A DNA stretch of 64,000 nt from Biscogniauxia marginata (Eukaryota; Ascomycota; Sordariomycetes; Xylariales; Xylariaceae): the NCBI GenBank assembly GCA_022695795.1, contig MU404066.1, forward strand, positions 1-64,000, given 5' to 3'. Positions 23,421 through 34,932 of the stretch are shown here, one piece after another; positions within the stretch are counted from its first letter, which is position 1, and every line of letters begins with the position of its first letter. Under the pieces are notes generated by a model. The model saw nothing but the letters and a program-made list of their open reading frames with translations, made no database searches and had not been told where the DNA came from. A program made the position numbers and the translations under genes.

Positions 23421-25280
23421 CTAATCATCCTCGTCGTCCTCCACTCTGGCGCGTTTCGGCTGTCTCGATTCGCCATCCTGCAAACCGTACCCCCTCTTCG
23501 ACGAAGAGCTCTGGTCCACTTCGGCCATGAACTTATCCATCTGGAATGGATCATTCCCGGCAGTTTCCCGCTCGAACTGGACAGGTCCTTCCCGTGCCTG
23601 CAAGTTTCCCTCAAGTTAGCATAGGCTGGTAATAACGTGATTGCATCGACTTACTTCAGCATCGGCAGTTCCTTTAAACGTGCCCCGGCCTAGTGCCTCG
23701 CCAAACCGGCTGGTTTTCTGGATCTTGGCCATCTCCCGGTCTCCGGCACCTTCGTCGTCATAATCCTCCATATTCTGACTAGGACGATATATGCTGTTGA
23801 TCGCGTCCTGCGCCGCGAAGAGGGGCTTGTCGTAGGGGTTATCCTCATTGATCCCGCTGTCAAAGCCACTAGTTTGGTTGAACAGACGCGAGTCATACAT
23901 AGACTCCGCTTGTTGTGTAGGTTTCGCCAGGCCCAGGGCGATTTTCTCAGAAATATCACGGTTCTGCTCTCGTGCCATGACCTGGATCCGTCTTTCAGCA
24001 CCCATTCGTGACTGGCGAAGTTTTCGCTCCTCCTCCCTGCGTTTCTCCTGGCGAGCCTTCTCTCTCGCACGAACATCGGAGTCATCGCTCTCCGAACCAG
24101 AGTCTGATTGGCTGTAGCTTCGTGACCGAGATCGCGAATCGCGTGAATCCCTCGAGTCTCGGCGCTTGGAAGCACCCGCACGTTCCTCCCGCGCCTTCTG
24201 CGCAAGCATACGCAAGTTTTCCTCCTTTTGGGCTTTTTCCTTTTCCGCCAGGCGCTGTTGCATGAGAGCTCGTTGTCTGACCTCCTCGCGAGCATGTCGA
24301 TCCGCCATAAATAGAGCCTCGGAAAATTGTGCAAACTTGTCGTTGATGGCGATGTCCTGCAAACCTCGTCCATCGGCCGCCAATCGCTTGTCTAGAGGAA
24401 CAGTAAAACCTTTCGGGTTCTTCCAATTGGATACACTAGAGCATGGTCAGCCAGTATTCTCATAACCTAGAGACAATGGGAGTTGAAAGGTTACATACGG
24501 AGGCGGAATTTTCCACATTTCTTGGTCTTCGGCGGTCAGTTTCCGCGGCGGCGAATGCATGATAGGCGGAGGAGGGCTGGGCGGTCCTCGGGGGATCTTC
24601 TTATGCTTGAACTTGGGTGGCTCCATAGGGTCCTTCTGTCTCTCAACAATCTTGAACAGCCTTTCGTTCTTCTTCTCGTTGTTCCCCATCTGGTTCGCCG
24701 GCGTGTATCGTACAAAGGTAGGATCGCGACGCGAGCCGGTGTTCACGTTTTTGGGTTTCTGAGCTGCCACAGCACCGGTGACGAGCGCAGCCAGCGCATT
24801 CTTCGTTCGCTCTGTAGTCTCCGCCACCTGCTCCTCGCTGGGCCTCTGTAGGTCGATCTCGCCCGCATCCGCGCGCTGCCGGAGAGGGATGAGGTCCTTG
24901 AAGCTCGCGTGAACTATCCTTCCTTCGCTATGACCTCGTTTTGCAATCGCGTCGTATTTCACTTTTCCATCGGCACCAACCTGCACCGCGAGCGCGTTAC
25001 TCGTTGCCGACCCCTTCTTCCCCATATCGAGAGGGTACTGGGCGACTGGTATTTCTGGAAACGCTCCTCCATCGCCAAAGTCTTCCTGTGACCGCGGTCG
25101 CCATCCCGATGCTCTCTGCCCGTACTTCGGCGGGCCGGTTCTTCGTAGGACAATCTGCGACTCGTCTATTTGGCCAGGCCCAACAATACGGACACCGCGT
25201 TCTTGAGCGTGCAATGGAATGTCCTCATCCTCACCAGTGTATTTAGGCTTGGGCAAAGCTGCCGCGAGCGATGCTGCCAT
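23421..25280 (-). CDS. PRP45: SNW domain splicing factor, SKIP/Prp45 orthologue
   Basis: Three exons: 25280-24499, 24435-23655 and 23597-23421, total 579 aa, with two short GT-AG introns (63 and 57 bp). The first intron is removed just before the signature SNWKNPKG (about residue 262 on), followed by PLDKRLAADGRGLQ, the hallmark of SNW proteins. The N-terminal third is basic and Pro-rich with PRGPPSPPPP. Downstream is a long charged helix region with an Arg/Ser/Asp tract (SKRRDSRDSRDSRSRSRSYS) and a DSGSESDDSD acidic patch. The tail has KRARVEDDEDD, a likely nuclear signal. In the family this protein is a core part of the Prp19-associated spliceosome and also acts with transcription regulators. 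Its length fits fungal members. Confidence 0.95.
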
Positions 25281-25917
25281 GACGAAGATGCAGGTTTTGT
25301 TGTTGTCGTGGAAATGAATTTGTTAATGGAAGAATTCCGACTGCTGTTCTGCGAGGCGAGAAGTGAAGCTTTAGGTGGGTCCAAAAATAAAAAAGTGGCT
25401 TGGCGGCTGGATAATCGATACACTGCGCCACAACCACCTATCCACTACCTAATCCCAAAGGTACCTTTAAAGGTATGAATAGATCACGGAATATGCCGTG
25501 TCCAGAGTGCTAGATATACTACCTATTGAAAGTCATTTTAATGTAGATTTATTCAAGATTTGTTCATATAGGAGAACCTAGTTTTCGAATGGTCTTAAAA
25601 GAACCGTTGGGCGAAAGGGAGGTTCATCCCCTACTTAATGTGGTCTTCCTCGCAACCACATTATATCATACAGTTTGCTATTCACATTGGTTGTACTACT
25701 GTTTATCAACCATCACCATGTTGTTACAGACATCGAAGTCATTTTGGTTCACATTATGATGCGTGTCTCTTACCCTGCATTAATCGTAGCAACTCTACCT
25801 TCTTCATTTTAACCTAGACGCCTATGATACAAAGTAAGGTGCGCAAAGAAGCGCATGCCAATTTACGATTTCATATACGCCGCAACCCACATCCAGTCGT
25901 CGCATAATTCTCCTGTC
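25281..25917. other. Intergenic region
   Basis: Upstream flank of the SNW gene and downstream flank of the p24 gene, both on the minus strand. A GGTACCTTTAAAGGTA palindrome-like word lies near 25459. No gene seen. Confidence 0.5.
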
Positions 25918-26723
25918 TTATACGTAACCCTTGCGCGCTCCCTATAGACAGCAGTGAGCAACACATTTGTGATATATAGTAGTCGACTGGTATACGTACC
26001 TGGAAGAAGAATCTGACGATAAATACCTGGAGAGCACCCATGCAAATCATCATCATACACTGGACCAGGCTGAAATTGACGATTCGCCCCTCCGTGCTTC
26101 GGACGGTGCTGAAGTTCCGGTTCTCTCGTGTGCGGAAGTATTTCTGGTTGCGCGTGATCGTAGACAGCTGGCCCGAAATCTTGTAGATTGACTCCTCGAG
26201 GACCGATGTCTGCTCGGGGGTCGAGCCCTGCTTGACGGGGATTTGGGCGCGCACCTCGTCCTCGACCTAAGGGTAGAGATTAGCATAACGACACAACACA
26301 ATGACTGGGAGGTGGCGCCCAACCGCAATCTCGAAGTCGACAAACTTCTCCGAGTATGTGCTCATCTCGTTGTTGAAGCAGAACTTGTATTCGCCCATCT
26401 CGTTGGCGGTGAAGACGAAATCGCCCTGGCGCTCCTTCTCTCCATCTAGAATGACCTTGTCTGAGGGGCCGAACACTTCATAATCAATATCGAAAGAGCC
26501 TCCTGATTGGACCTAGTATAGATCTTGGTTAGATAGGAACAGATGTCGGGAGCGTGGTGGAGAGGCATACCGCGAAATAGAATGCGATTTTGGAACCTAT
26601 TCTCTCGGGAGCTGCATAAAAGCAGGCTCTCTCGTTGGCGGAGAGTTTGTAGGTCAGAGCGGTCGCCGACACTAGAGAGGCAAACCAGGCAACTAGCCCG
26701 ACTGAAAGCAAAATCGTTTTCAT
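25918..26723 (-). CDS. p24/emp24 family cargo receptor (gamma-type, Erp-like)
   Basis: Four exons: 26723-26571, 26512-26324, 26266-26000 and 25941-25918, total 210 aa. A signal peptide covers about residues 1-20 (MKTILLSVGLVAWFASLVSA). The GOLD domain begins TALTYKLSANERACFYA and includes YKFCFNNEMSTYSEK; its two Cys form the family's disulfide. A coiled coil follows (QTSVLEESIYKISGQLSTITRNQKYFRTRENRN), then one membrane helix and a short tail FFFQGARKGYV. The FF pair matches the COPII-binding tail signal. The last exon codes only seven residues. Family members cycle between ER and Golgi and pack cargo into COPII/COPI vesicles. The second intron has a weak donor (GTTGGG), yet frame and family sequence support it. 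Confidence 0.92.
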
Positions 26724-27422
26724 GTTTGCGTGGCGGCTTGTGGGTTTGGGGAATTGCGAATCAGCAACAATCGTTTGGACAGCTTGCCGCGAGCTTCGGC
26801 TGGAACAGGGAATGTTACGGTATTGTAAACTGCCACGCCGGGCTGTCAGTAAAGGACACGGAGTATTAGAAGGCCCGATGCAACTCCAGGGAAGCCCCTG
26901 CCAGGGGTCGGGACCTACCGCCTAAGCACATGCAGTTATCATATATATTATCGATAAGACACAGTACCTGCACGTAGCGGAGACGGACCGCAGTAGGTCG
27001 CGCTACTGCACTAGCCACATATGGGTCCTTTACTAATTAGGTTCATTTGGTAGGGGCACCGTGTCGTCACAGATGCGCGACACTGCCGGACCCCTTCACA
27101 ACGCGAGACGTCAATTTATTAGTCTCATGCTCATCACCTGCGCTATCAACATTTAGGCTTCTAGCTTTCCCTTGCAATTACCTAAGTTAGCTATTTGCTA
27201 TAACCGACTACAACCCTTACTTACCATCACCACCTCTTCTCCCTCTTCCTCTTCCTCTCCTTCCTCCTCCCTCCTCTTCCTTTACTTCATATGCAACTTT
27301 GAAAACTCCAGCGCTTAGAAGACAGCCGAGCAGCTGTTCAGCTTGCTTGACCTATGATCTAATTTCGCCTGGTCTCATCCCTCTCACCACCCCCCCCTAA
27401 GCTTCGCTAGGCATATCACATC
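26724..27422. other. Divergent intergenic region between p24 and PhoD-like genes
   Basis: Both genes are transcribed outwards from this 0.7-kb region. A C/T-only tract of about 65 bp (about 27222-27288) lies upstream of the PhoD-like gene. No additional gene seen. Confidence 0.5.
27222..27288 (+). promoter_or_regulatory. Pyrimidine-rich promoter tract of the PhoD-like gene
   Basis: An almost pure C/T run (CCTCTTCTCCCTCTTCCTCT and on) ends about 135 bp before the start codon at 27423. Such tracts are common just upstream of transcription starts in filamentous fungi. Role inferred. Confidence 0.4.
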
Positions 27423-29468
27423 ATGGCCTCGCGAAGTACGACTGCAGCCGTGCTGACATCCACAGCCATCCGAATTGGATCCTTCGTATTCCTGAGATGG
27501 GTAGGACATTGATATTCCAACTACTGTTCGCATAATGCTAATTATTCCCCGCAGGTCGCATTGCCTGTAGGTCGTCGTAGCTGTCATCACAGCTTCCATG
27601 CTTACGCGCCAACCGGCGACATGTGCTAACCGGCGCAGCCGCTTCTCCTCGCAGTATATACCCTCTTTGCTATCTATGTTCCAGCCTTCATTTCGAGCTA
27701 CTCCACCGAATCCAAATATGCGCTCGTTGACGAAGTCGATATTACCGTCCAAGACAAATTGTTAAACGAAGACGAAATTGTCAATGGGAATACAGACCAG
27801 GCTCTCGTCGCCGAAAGGGTCGATGTTCAGGAGACAGTCGCCATAGTGCGCAAACCTTCTAGCCCGTTGGTGACCTTGCTGAAGGGTACTCCAAGTCCTA
27901 ACAGCCTTTTCTTCTCGGCTATTACCTTTTTGTTAAATGCTGCTTGCGTCGTCATGGTCACCGACATGGTCTACTCTCCCAGATGGTTCCACCCAAGCCA
28001 TGAGCTTTCCTTCGCGCGGGTTGGCTACGTCTCGGACACAGAAGCAAAATTGCTGATCAGGGAGCCCGATCAGTCTAAACTGCCCATAACAGTTCAGGTC
28101 CACATCAAAGATGCCCAAGCACCATTTGATAACCCGTTGTGGAAAACGGCTGGCGCTGTCGAGTCGACTAGCGAGGAATCGGACTACGCTACTATCGTCA
28201 CCATCCCTTTGACTCACTCTAAGCAACGGGTATACGAATGGAAGACTTCAAACAACCATTCCGGCGAGTTTACCTCTGCTCCCAGACCAGGGTCCATGCC
28301 AGAACTGTTTGATGGGAAGTTCACCTTCTTGTCTACTTCGTGTATCGTCCCACGTCTTCCGTACAACCCCTTGGACCATCCCTTGGCTTTTCCTGGCATG
28401 AAGCATCTAGCCAAGGTTCTACCGGATCTCGGAGCTCAGTTCATGCTATTCCTTGGTGACTTCATTTACATTGACGTCCCACAAGCATTTGGCTTCTCTG
28501 TTGAAAATTACCGACAAAAATACCGTCAGGTGTACGCCTCACCGGATTGGCCCGCTATCGGCCAGAACCTCAGCTGGATCCATGTGCTAGATGACCACGA
28601 AATTTCCAACGACTGGGATTCGAAATCTGCAGGAATATATCAAGCAGCAGTAGATCCTTGGCATCACTACCACACTGCAGCCAATCCTCCAGCCGCTAAG
28701 AAGGCGGGGGCTGCCGGGCTATCATCTCGCTCAGGGGCTACGTATTTCTCCTTCGCCCAAGGGCCTGCCAGCTTCTTCATGCTTGATACTCGCTCGTACC
28801 GCTCGAAAAACTCCGAGCCATTTGAGAGTGAGAACAAGACAATGCTAGGGGCTGCACAGCTCGAGGATTTCCTCGAGTGGCTGCACCGACCAGAGCCGAA
28901 AGGCGTGAAATGGAAGATTGTTGCCAGTTCTGTGCCTTTCACCAAGAACTGGCGAGTGAACACCAAGGATACTTGGGGTGGCTTTCTTGCGGAACGCCGA
29001 AAGATCCTGGAAGCAATGTGGGATGCTAGCAAGCTCGCTGTTGGTGTTGTAGTTCTGTCTGGCGACCGCCATGAATTCGGTGCAACAGCTTTCCCGCCGC
29101 CCAAAGATAGCAATTGGACCGAGAGCGCTACGGTACACGAATTCTCGGCCAGCCCGTTGAACCAATTTTACTCTCCAATTGGTACCTACAAGCAGACAGA
29201 TGATGAGGACGTTGAGCTCAAGTAAGTTCTTTCTGACGTTCCCTAAACATTTTTCAAAATATTTATCGCTTATAGGTACATCAATGCCGGCAACTCGAAA
29301 TTTGGTGCTATAACCATCGAGAAGCTTGCTGAAGGCGAGCAGAGCAGCTTGAAGTACACTGCGTTTATTGATGGTGTAGAGACATGGAATATGACTATCC
29401 TAGCCCCAACAGTAGTCCATCACGTCAAGGCTGGTGGTTCTCTCTGGGATAGGCTACGTGGACTTTGA
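27423..29468 (+). CDS. PhoD-like metallophosphatase, membrane protein
   Basis: Four exons: 27423-27500, 27555-27566, 27639-29221 and 29276-29468, total 621 aa. Exon 2 is only 12 nt (Val-Ala-Leu-Pro); both flanking introns have good CTAAT/CTAAC branch points and GCAG acceptors. Together the first exons form a long hydrophobic segment (about 20-48, FVFLRWVALPPLLLAVYTLF); a second lies at about 119-142. The catalytic domain shows FLGDFIYIDV (D304), VLDDHEISNDWD (D349, H350) and SGDRHEFG (D506, H508), the metal-binding motifs of PhoD alkaline phosphatase relatives. The enzyme probably hydrolyses phosphoesters at a membrane of the secretory pathway or cell surface; substrate unknown. Confidence 0.9.
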
Positions 29469-30205
29469 ACACTTTTTAAAGAGGTTAAGGAATAGCATAT
29501 CGATGCGCAAAGGGCAAATAGTAGGTATGCTTAACGCAATTAGGGTCTCGAGAAATACGGGAAGGTTGACTACAAAAAGGCGTCATTGGATTTTCTGCGT
29601 GTTCGAATCAAGAACATGTACATATAAACACTACTCTCTCAATGCATCATAATATCCGACAAATCAGAAACTTTGATAATAGACAGTCTCGTCTCTAGCC
29701 GGCTTTGTCGGTATAGAATCTGTCTATTAACTGTCTATTAACTGCTTAGTTTTTGATTACCCAAAATATGTACTAGCGCTTTTTACTTATCACGACTCAA
29801 TCCTCGATATGAATATGAGATTGAGAATTTGATAATATGTTGGTTCTACTCATACTTCTTTATAGTACTAGGCGTAAAGATGAATAGCCACTTATGAAAA
29901 GGGACGGGTATGTATCATACTATTTCTTCTCTTTCTTGTGATATATCAATCTGATTATTAGTTTCAATCTAGAAATCATACTAAGTCTCACTACTATTCA
30001 ATTATCCCCTCCCTAGCTTTCTTGAATTAACAAGCATCATCGCCTACTATTTATTATTCGATTAATGATCCATATGAACGCGGTTTTAAAAAAATATCCA
30101 ATAACGAAACATAATCTATAAAAAAAGTGCCGCCCGAGCAATATCTAATGTACAATAAATACAATGTCTCTATAGGCGCCGATTCTTCGGGCAATTTATC
30201 TCTTC
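29469..30205. other. Intergenic region between convergent genes
   Basis: A/T-leaning 3' flanks of the PhoD-like gene and of the gene ending at 30206 on the other strand. The direct repeat CTGTCTATTAA occurs twice in tandem near 29719-29741. No gene seen. Confidence 0.5.
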
Positions 30206-32283
30206 TTACTTGCTGCTGCTGCTTCGCGGCGGGATGGAGGGATATGTCCTCCCTCTCGCTCCTCCTCCTCCTCCTCTGCTGCCACTTCTGCCTAATCCCG
30301 ACCCCGATCCTGATGGGCGTTTACTATTACTGCTACTGCCGCTGCTACCTAGATAGGTGGCCGGGTTGGGGGATGGCGGTGGGGGGTGGATTTGGGATTG
30401 GCCGATAGGCTGGTTTTCCTCGGGACGCGGGTTCTCTCGAGGTCGGGAGGAGAAGGGGGATTTCTGTTCCCCTCTGCCGGACGCCTGTGGTCGGGCAAAC
30501 GATGCGTTCTTATCTCGAGACGAAGCCTTGTGGCTTAGTGAGGGCACTGGTATTGCGGACTTGGCTGCTTTGCGGGGGTCGTGCTCCGGGCCCTTCCCGG
30601 ATGCGCAGTTGCCGCTCCAGGTAAGGCTCGTATCGTGGTCGTGCTGATGTTGACCGCGGCGGTTTGAAACCGTCCCCTTTGTGCCGTTGCCGATTCGACG
30701 CGAAGAAGCCGAGGCGAGACCCCCCGCCTCTAGGAATGGGTCGGGCGAGCTTGCTGTTGCTGTGGCTTTCTTAGGTCTCCGGGCGAGATCGGGCGTGGAT
30801 AGGTCACACAGCTGTGCATAGTCGACCAGTTGGCCGTTCATTTCCGGGACTTTGGCCACGCCGGCGAATAAGGGCGGAACGTTGCACATTGAATTCCCCG
30901 TGGAGGATTGTGGGCTCTGGTCAGATTCGCGTTCTCCGAACATCTCCTCGAAAGTCCGGCTCGGCGGCCTTGATTCATTCGGGCGTGGCCTTGGCAAGTA
31001 TTGAGATGTCGGCTGCCCGTCTCTCATGTCCCGTTGCGGTGTCTGGATTGCACGAACACGGCGGTTTCTAGCTATAGGCCTTGGCGTAGGCGAGTCCATA
31101 GGTTCGTTGTGGACGGAGATCCCTGGGTGAGGCGACGTGATGTTTCCAGAGGCGCAAAGAGGGACGTCCAGATATTGGCGTTGCTTTATCCTGTTAGCGG
31201 TCGCCAGATCGATAGCCCCTCTAGATTGAGACAATGATTATATTATGAAGGGAGTTGTAGTGTATTCAAAGGCTGCGAGAAACCTACCCGTACATCGTGC
31301 GGTTTTTTAAGTAATGTAGGATCCAAGCCTACAACTATATGTCTTTCTGCGCTCTCGGGATCATGGTCATCTTGCGTTACAATATTCATGTTGCGAAGAT
31401 GTGAAGAGCGTTTGGGAGTATGCGAGTGAACTGCGTGGCGGTTCGGCAGGGGCCGTCTAGTTGGACCAGGAGCTGGCGGATGGCGGTTTTGTGGTATTCC
31501 GGAAGTAGGAGTCCGGATAGGTGGAAAGTAAACCTCTCTTTGGGTGTATGCGAGCTCTGAGGTTCTATCCTGTATCCTTGGGTTTGGCTGCATATCTCTA
31601 TCCACACTATCAAACCCATGATATCTTCGGGGCGAGTGAGGCAGCTGGGTCGGAGGCAACCATCCCCCTTGGCCATTTCCATTGCTTACTAAATCAGCTG
31701 GAGGCTCATTGTTGTGTAGTGCTCGAGCATAGAAAGTCTCTGGAGAAACTGCTCGTCCCTGTAGGTTATCAGGCACCTCTTGCTCATGACGCCTTAGCCT
31801 TGACGCAGTAGAGGTAGTACCGGTAACGGAGCTTTGCCGTTTTTTAGTGATGGCCATCATCATGAATTTTGTCCCCTTCTGAAAACTTCCAGACATTGCT
31901 TTCCATCTTCGGTGGTGATTCCAATGCAACTTTGTTGAGTGCGGTTCTGGCCGATCTGGGCAGTTGGGGCCTTTTGTCAAGGGAGGGTAGTGTTTCTCGT
32001 GATAGAGATAGATGCCGCCGATACAGAAGAAAAAGAATAATACACCAAGCATACTGGAAATCACAATGGTCCCTTGTTTGGGTACTGGTTTTCCATACGC
32101 GAGCGTCGACACAAGGACTGCGCCAACCGAGAAGACCACGAGGAAGATGCTGCAGAAGGGGATGACCTTGTATGTAATATCTCGCACATAACTGGTCTTG
32201 TAGGTTGCATTGTGCTGAGCCCTGCTTCGTCCCTGCTCGACATCAACTCCTAGTGGATTATCAGCTGCCGCGTTTGTGGCCAT
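30206..32283 (-). CDS. Two-TM membrane protein with long disordered tail; function unknown
   Basis: Two exons are proposed: 32283-31288 and 31183-30206, total 657 aa. The 104-bp intron uses donor GTAGGT, branch point CTAAC and acceptor AAAG. The downstream frame has no ATG of its own at its start, so joining is more likely than two genes. Two membrane segments lie near the N-terminus (about 43-62, FCSIFLVVFSVGAVLVSTLA; and about 73-93, VISSMLGVLFFFFCIGGIYL). A His/Pro-rich loop (EKHYPPLTKGPNCPDRPEP) follows. The remaining roughly 550 residues are polar and low-complexity, ending in SSGSSSNSKRPSGSGSGLG and RGGGGGARGR. I recognise no domain. The splice acceptor is the least certain part. Confidence 0.6.
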
Positions 32284-32600
32284 TGTTGCATGATTGAATA
32301 GACAACTGAATGAATGAGGACTAGTCCGAGGATAGAAACACTACTCCATGGATGTGCGGCCTCGACCATTTTGTATAGGCTTGTAAAGGCATGAAAGAAA
32401 AAGATGTATTAGGTGCCTAGAATAAGTGTGTGTGTTCCACACAAGTCCTGATAATGAGAGTTCATGGCAATTCTGAATAAAGAGAGTCCACTTAAAACTT
32501 GAGGAAGAGGTAGATATAATGGCATTCTAGATCTTTACCCATATACTATCTCCTGTCCTATACAATTTGTTATGTGAAACTATTCTAGCCTCCGTTCATC
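32284..32600. other. Intergenic region
   Basis: A short gap between two minus-strand genes. No feature recognised. Confidence 0.5.
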
Positions 32601-33797
32601 TTAACTTGGCCATCCGTAGTTGGGCTGTGAATGTGCTGAGTTGTAGAGGTTTGATTGAGACAATATTCCACGGCTGTTGTTCCAGAAGCTACAGGATAAA
32701 GGCGTTGCGGGTAGTTCTGCCGCACCTGGAACTTCTGGAACAGCGAATGTATTCATCTTGGGCGATAGTTCGATGCTCGATGGCTGCCATGGAGGAAGCC
32801 TCGATAGCTCCTCAGGCAACGAAGATGTTTGTTTTCGTGTCATCGAGTATCGTTTCAAGGAAGTCGCCGACTGAAATCTTGCTGAATTCTTAGGAGGAAG
32901 TGTCGAGAACGTTCGCGTCCGTGAGAAGGGAAATGGATCCCATTTCGTCGAAAGTAGTGGTGTCGAGTTACCTTCGGTGCTTATCCTCCTCCTCCTTCTC
33001 CTTCTTCTTCGTTGAAGCCATATGAAGAGCGCAATACCGACAAATATGCACGTGCCGATGGTAACGCCAAGCCCTACTCGTATCTCTTTAGAGGGCCCTG
33101 TGACCCCATGGTCCAAAATAGGCGTGCTCGCAACCGGTGTATCCAATGATATTAGAGATGGAGATGGCCTTATAACTCTAACCGAACTTGTCGATATCGT
33201 TTTACTAGTCTCAACCAGTGAAGTGGTAGAACTAATAGTGGGCGATATTCTTGAAGTGGTTGGCGGCGTCGTGTGTAAGTCCTGGGGTGGCAGAGTACTT
33301 AAGATAGGACGGGATGATATTCCGGAGGTGGTTACTAAGGTAGGGCTCGTGGTATTGAATGTTTCCATCACATATGTATGTCCTCCATTGCATCGGAACC
33401 CGAACGGGCAGCAAGTCCCTTCCCCACAGGCTGGAAGTTGCTTTGAGAGATCTGTCGTGAATACCTCGCTCTCGGGATATGCTGTGGCATTTTGAAACTG
33501 TACATCGCAAATTATGGGTTGGATCACCGAGCAGTTTGATCCACCAGGACAACACAGCGCTGTGGTATTACTTGCAAGCACGAAGCAAGTATGACTACTC
33601 TCGCAGCAAAAGTTGTCTGGGAGGCCTTGTCCACAAGGTGAGTAGTCTTCTTGAGGACAGGGCTGGGTTCTAGTGCTGAGTGAATTTAGAGACGAGGGGT
33701 TTCTCTGGCTACGAGTGGTGGGAATCCAGTTTGGATCTGGAGTACAGGATGCGCGTGTATTTAATAATACTAATAATATAAAACGACGAGATGTCAT
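32601..33797 (-). CDS. Cys-rich single-pass surface protein, stress-sensor-like architecture
   Basis: One uninterrupted frame of 398 aa. A short hydrophobic N-terminus (ILLVLLNTRASC) suggests a signal peptide. The outside part has a Cys-rich module at about 47-140: YSPCGQGLPDNFCC, CFVLASNTTALCCPGG, IICDV, then CGEGTCCPFGFRC. It continues into a Ser/Thr/Pro-rich stalk at about 147-230, probably O-glycosylated. A membrane segment at about 241-261 (VGLGVTIGTCIFVGIALFIWL) is followed by nine Arg residues (263-271), fixing the C-terminus inside. The cytosolic tail is Ser/Pro-rich. The layout resembles fungal Mid2/Wsc-like sensors and Cys-rich surface proteins; orthology is not claimed. It reads in the same direction as the two-TM gene downstream. 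Confidence 0.7.
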   Translation of the reverse strand: MTSRRFILLVLLNTRASCTPDPNWIPTTRSQRNPSSLNSLSTRTQPCPQEDYSPCGQGLPDNFCCESSHTCFVLASNTTALCCPGGSNCSVIQPIICDVQFQNATAYPESEVFTTDLSKQLPACGEGTCCPFGFRCNGGHTYVMETFNTTSPTLVTTSGISSRPILSTLPPQDLHTTPPTTSRISPTISSTTSLVETSKTISTSSVRVIRPSPSLISLDTPVASTPILDHGVTGPSKEIRVGLGVTIGTCIFVGIALFIWLQRRRRRRRRRISTEGNSTPLLSTKWDPFPFSRTRTFSTLPPKNSARFQSATSLKRYSMTRKQTSSLPEELSRLPPWQPSSIELSPKMNTFAVPEVPGAAELPATPLSCSFWNNSRGILSQSNLYNSAHSQPNYGWPS

Positions 33798-34932
33798 GGT
33801 GTTCGTTTTGAAAGAACAAAACCGAAGGAGACTGAGAACTCATCCTTGGAGCTTTCTATGAGGCGTTTCCCTCTTTGATATAAATCATATGGCTCAACGG
33901 CAATGCTGCCTTGAAAGTCTGCCTCAATCTAAATAAATAAAAATCCCGAGTCCATGGCTATGGTATCGTAGTTGTCGCTGCTTTGCCATGTGTTCGAGTG
34001 ATACTCTTATAACAAGCGCTTGCTCGACTGATGCTCCAATCAAGTTCATGTATTTGCCGCGTCCACGACCAACATCGAAAAACTATCTGTCATCCGCCAC
34101 GATATTCCATGCAAAGGAAGGAATAAGGACGGCTATAGAAAGCATTTCCCGTCGGCTAAGCCATACCTAGAACCCGGCTTGTTCATCGGGAACCCGAGAC
34201 CGGGCTACCAATTATAGGTTCGGGTAACATTGACACGGTACTGCCACACTCAACTAACAGACAATTATGACAAGTCGACATGGCCATTCTTACGAGCTGT
34301 TGGAAGATATTCAAGGCGTCACGGCGTGTTTTTTTTTTTTTTTTTTTTCAAAATTTAACTCGAGTTTGGACATCCGGCGGCAAGCCGGTGACCACGACTG
34401 GCTGGGAAACAAGGGTCGATTCTGAACTCCATCACGGCCGCTACCGTCCACCCGAGCCTCCCCGGATCTTGAGTTTCAAGGGGCTAGGTAGTCTATACGA
34501 GTAGGTAGGTACCTAGGTACCTCCTGAAACACTAGATCATTCTAGCCGCAACCTACCTAGTCCTAGGTAGTTTAGGTTGTATGGAAACTGTGACGCTATC
34601 TGCATGTGGCTAGGTATGTATGCAGGTTGCATGGTGCCTACCCCGGCCTCCTCTGCCTACCTAAGGTAACCTAACCGTACCATGGACATACCGAGTGGCA
34701 GGTGCTTACGCGAACTCGTTGGAGTAGGAGTGTGGGGTATCGCGGGCGGGGTACGGGAACCTACAGCAACCTGCCCGAATCATCCTCGTGCTGGCCTATG
34801 TCATACGACATGACGTCGGGTTCTTTTTAAGTAGTCTCCGAATCTGGACCTTTACCAGAGTACAGAGTCTCTCTCTCCAACTTCACTCCAATTCCACTTC
34901 GCTTTCCACCAACCTGATTGCCGATTCCCAAC
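33798..34932. other. Intergenic region with palindromic AGGTACCT words
   Basis: Divergent flank between the Cys-rich gene (minus) and trimethyllysine dioxygenase (plus). It has a T run at about 34328-34348 and a cluster of TAGGTA/TACCTA words at 34495-34680, including the palindrome AGGTACCTAGGTACCT at 34507-34522. No gene recognised; short frames here lack family features. Confidence 0.5.
34507..34522. repeat. Palindrome AGGTACCTAGGTACCT
   Basis: A perfect 16-bp palindrome made of two AGGTACCT units. Related words recur between genes at 34553-34570, 39758-39769, 46679-46688 and 61681-61695. Confidence 0.7.

Noticed and set aside
33022..33495. 157-codon plus-strand frame
   Set aside because: Antisense to the Ser/Thr-rich stalk of the Cys-rich surface protein; Val/Leu-rich reading is a mirror of that repeat-like sequence.
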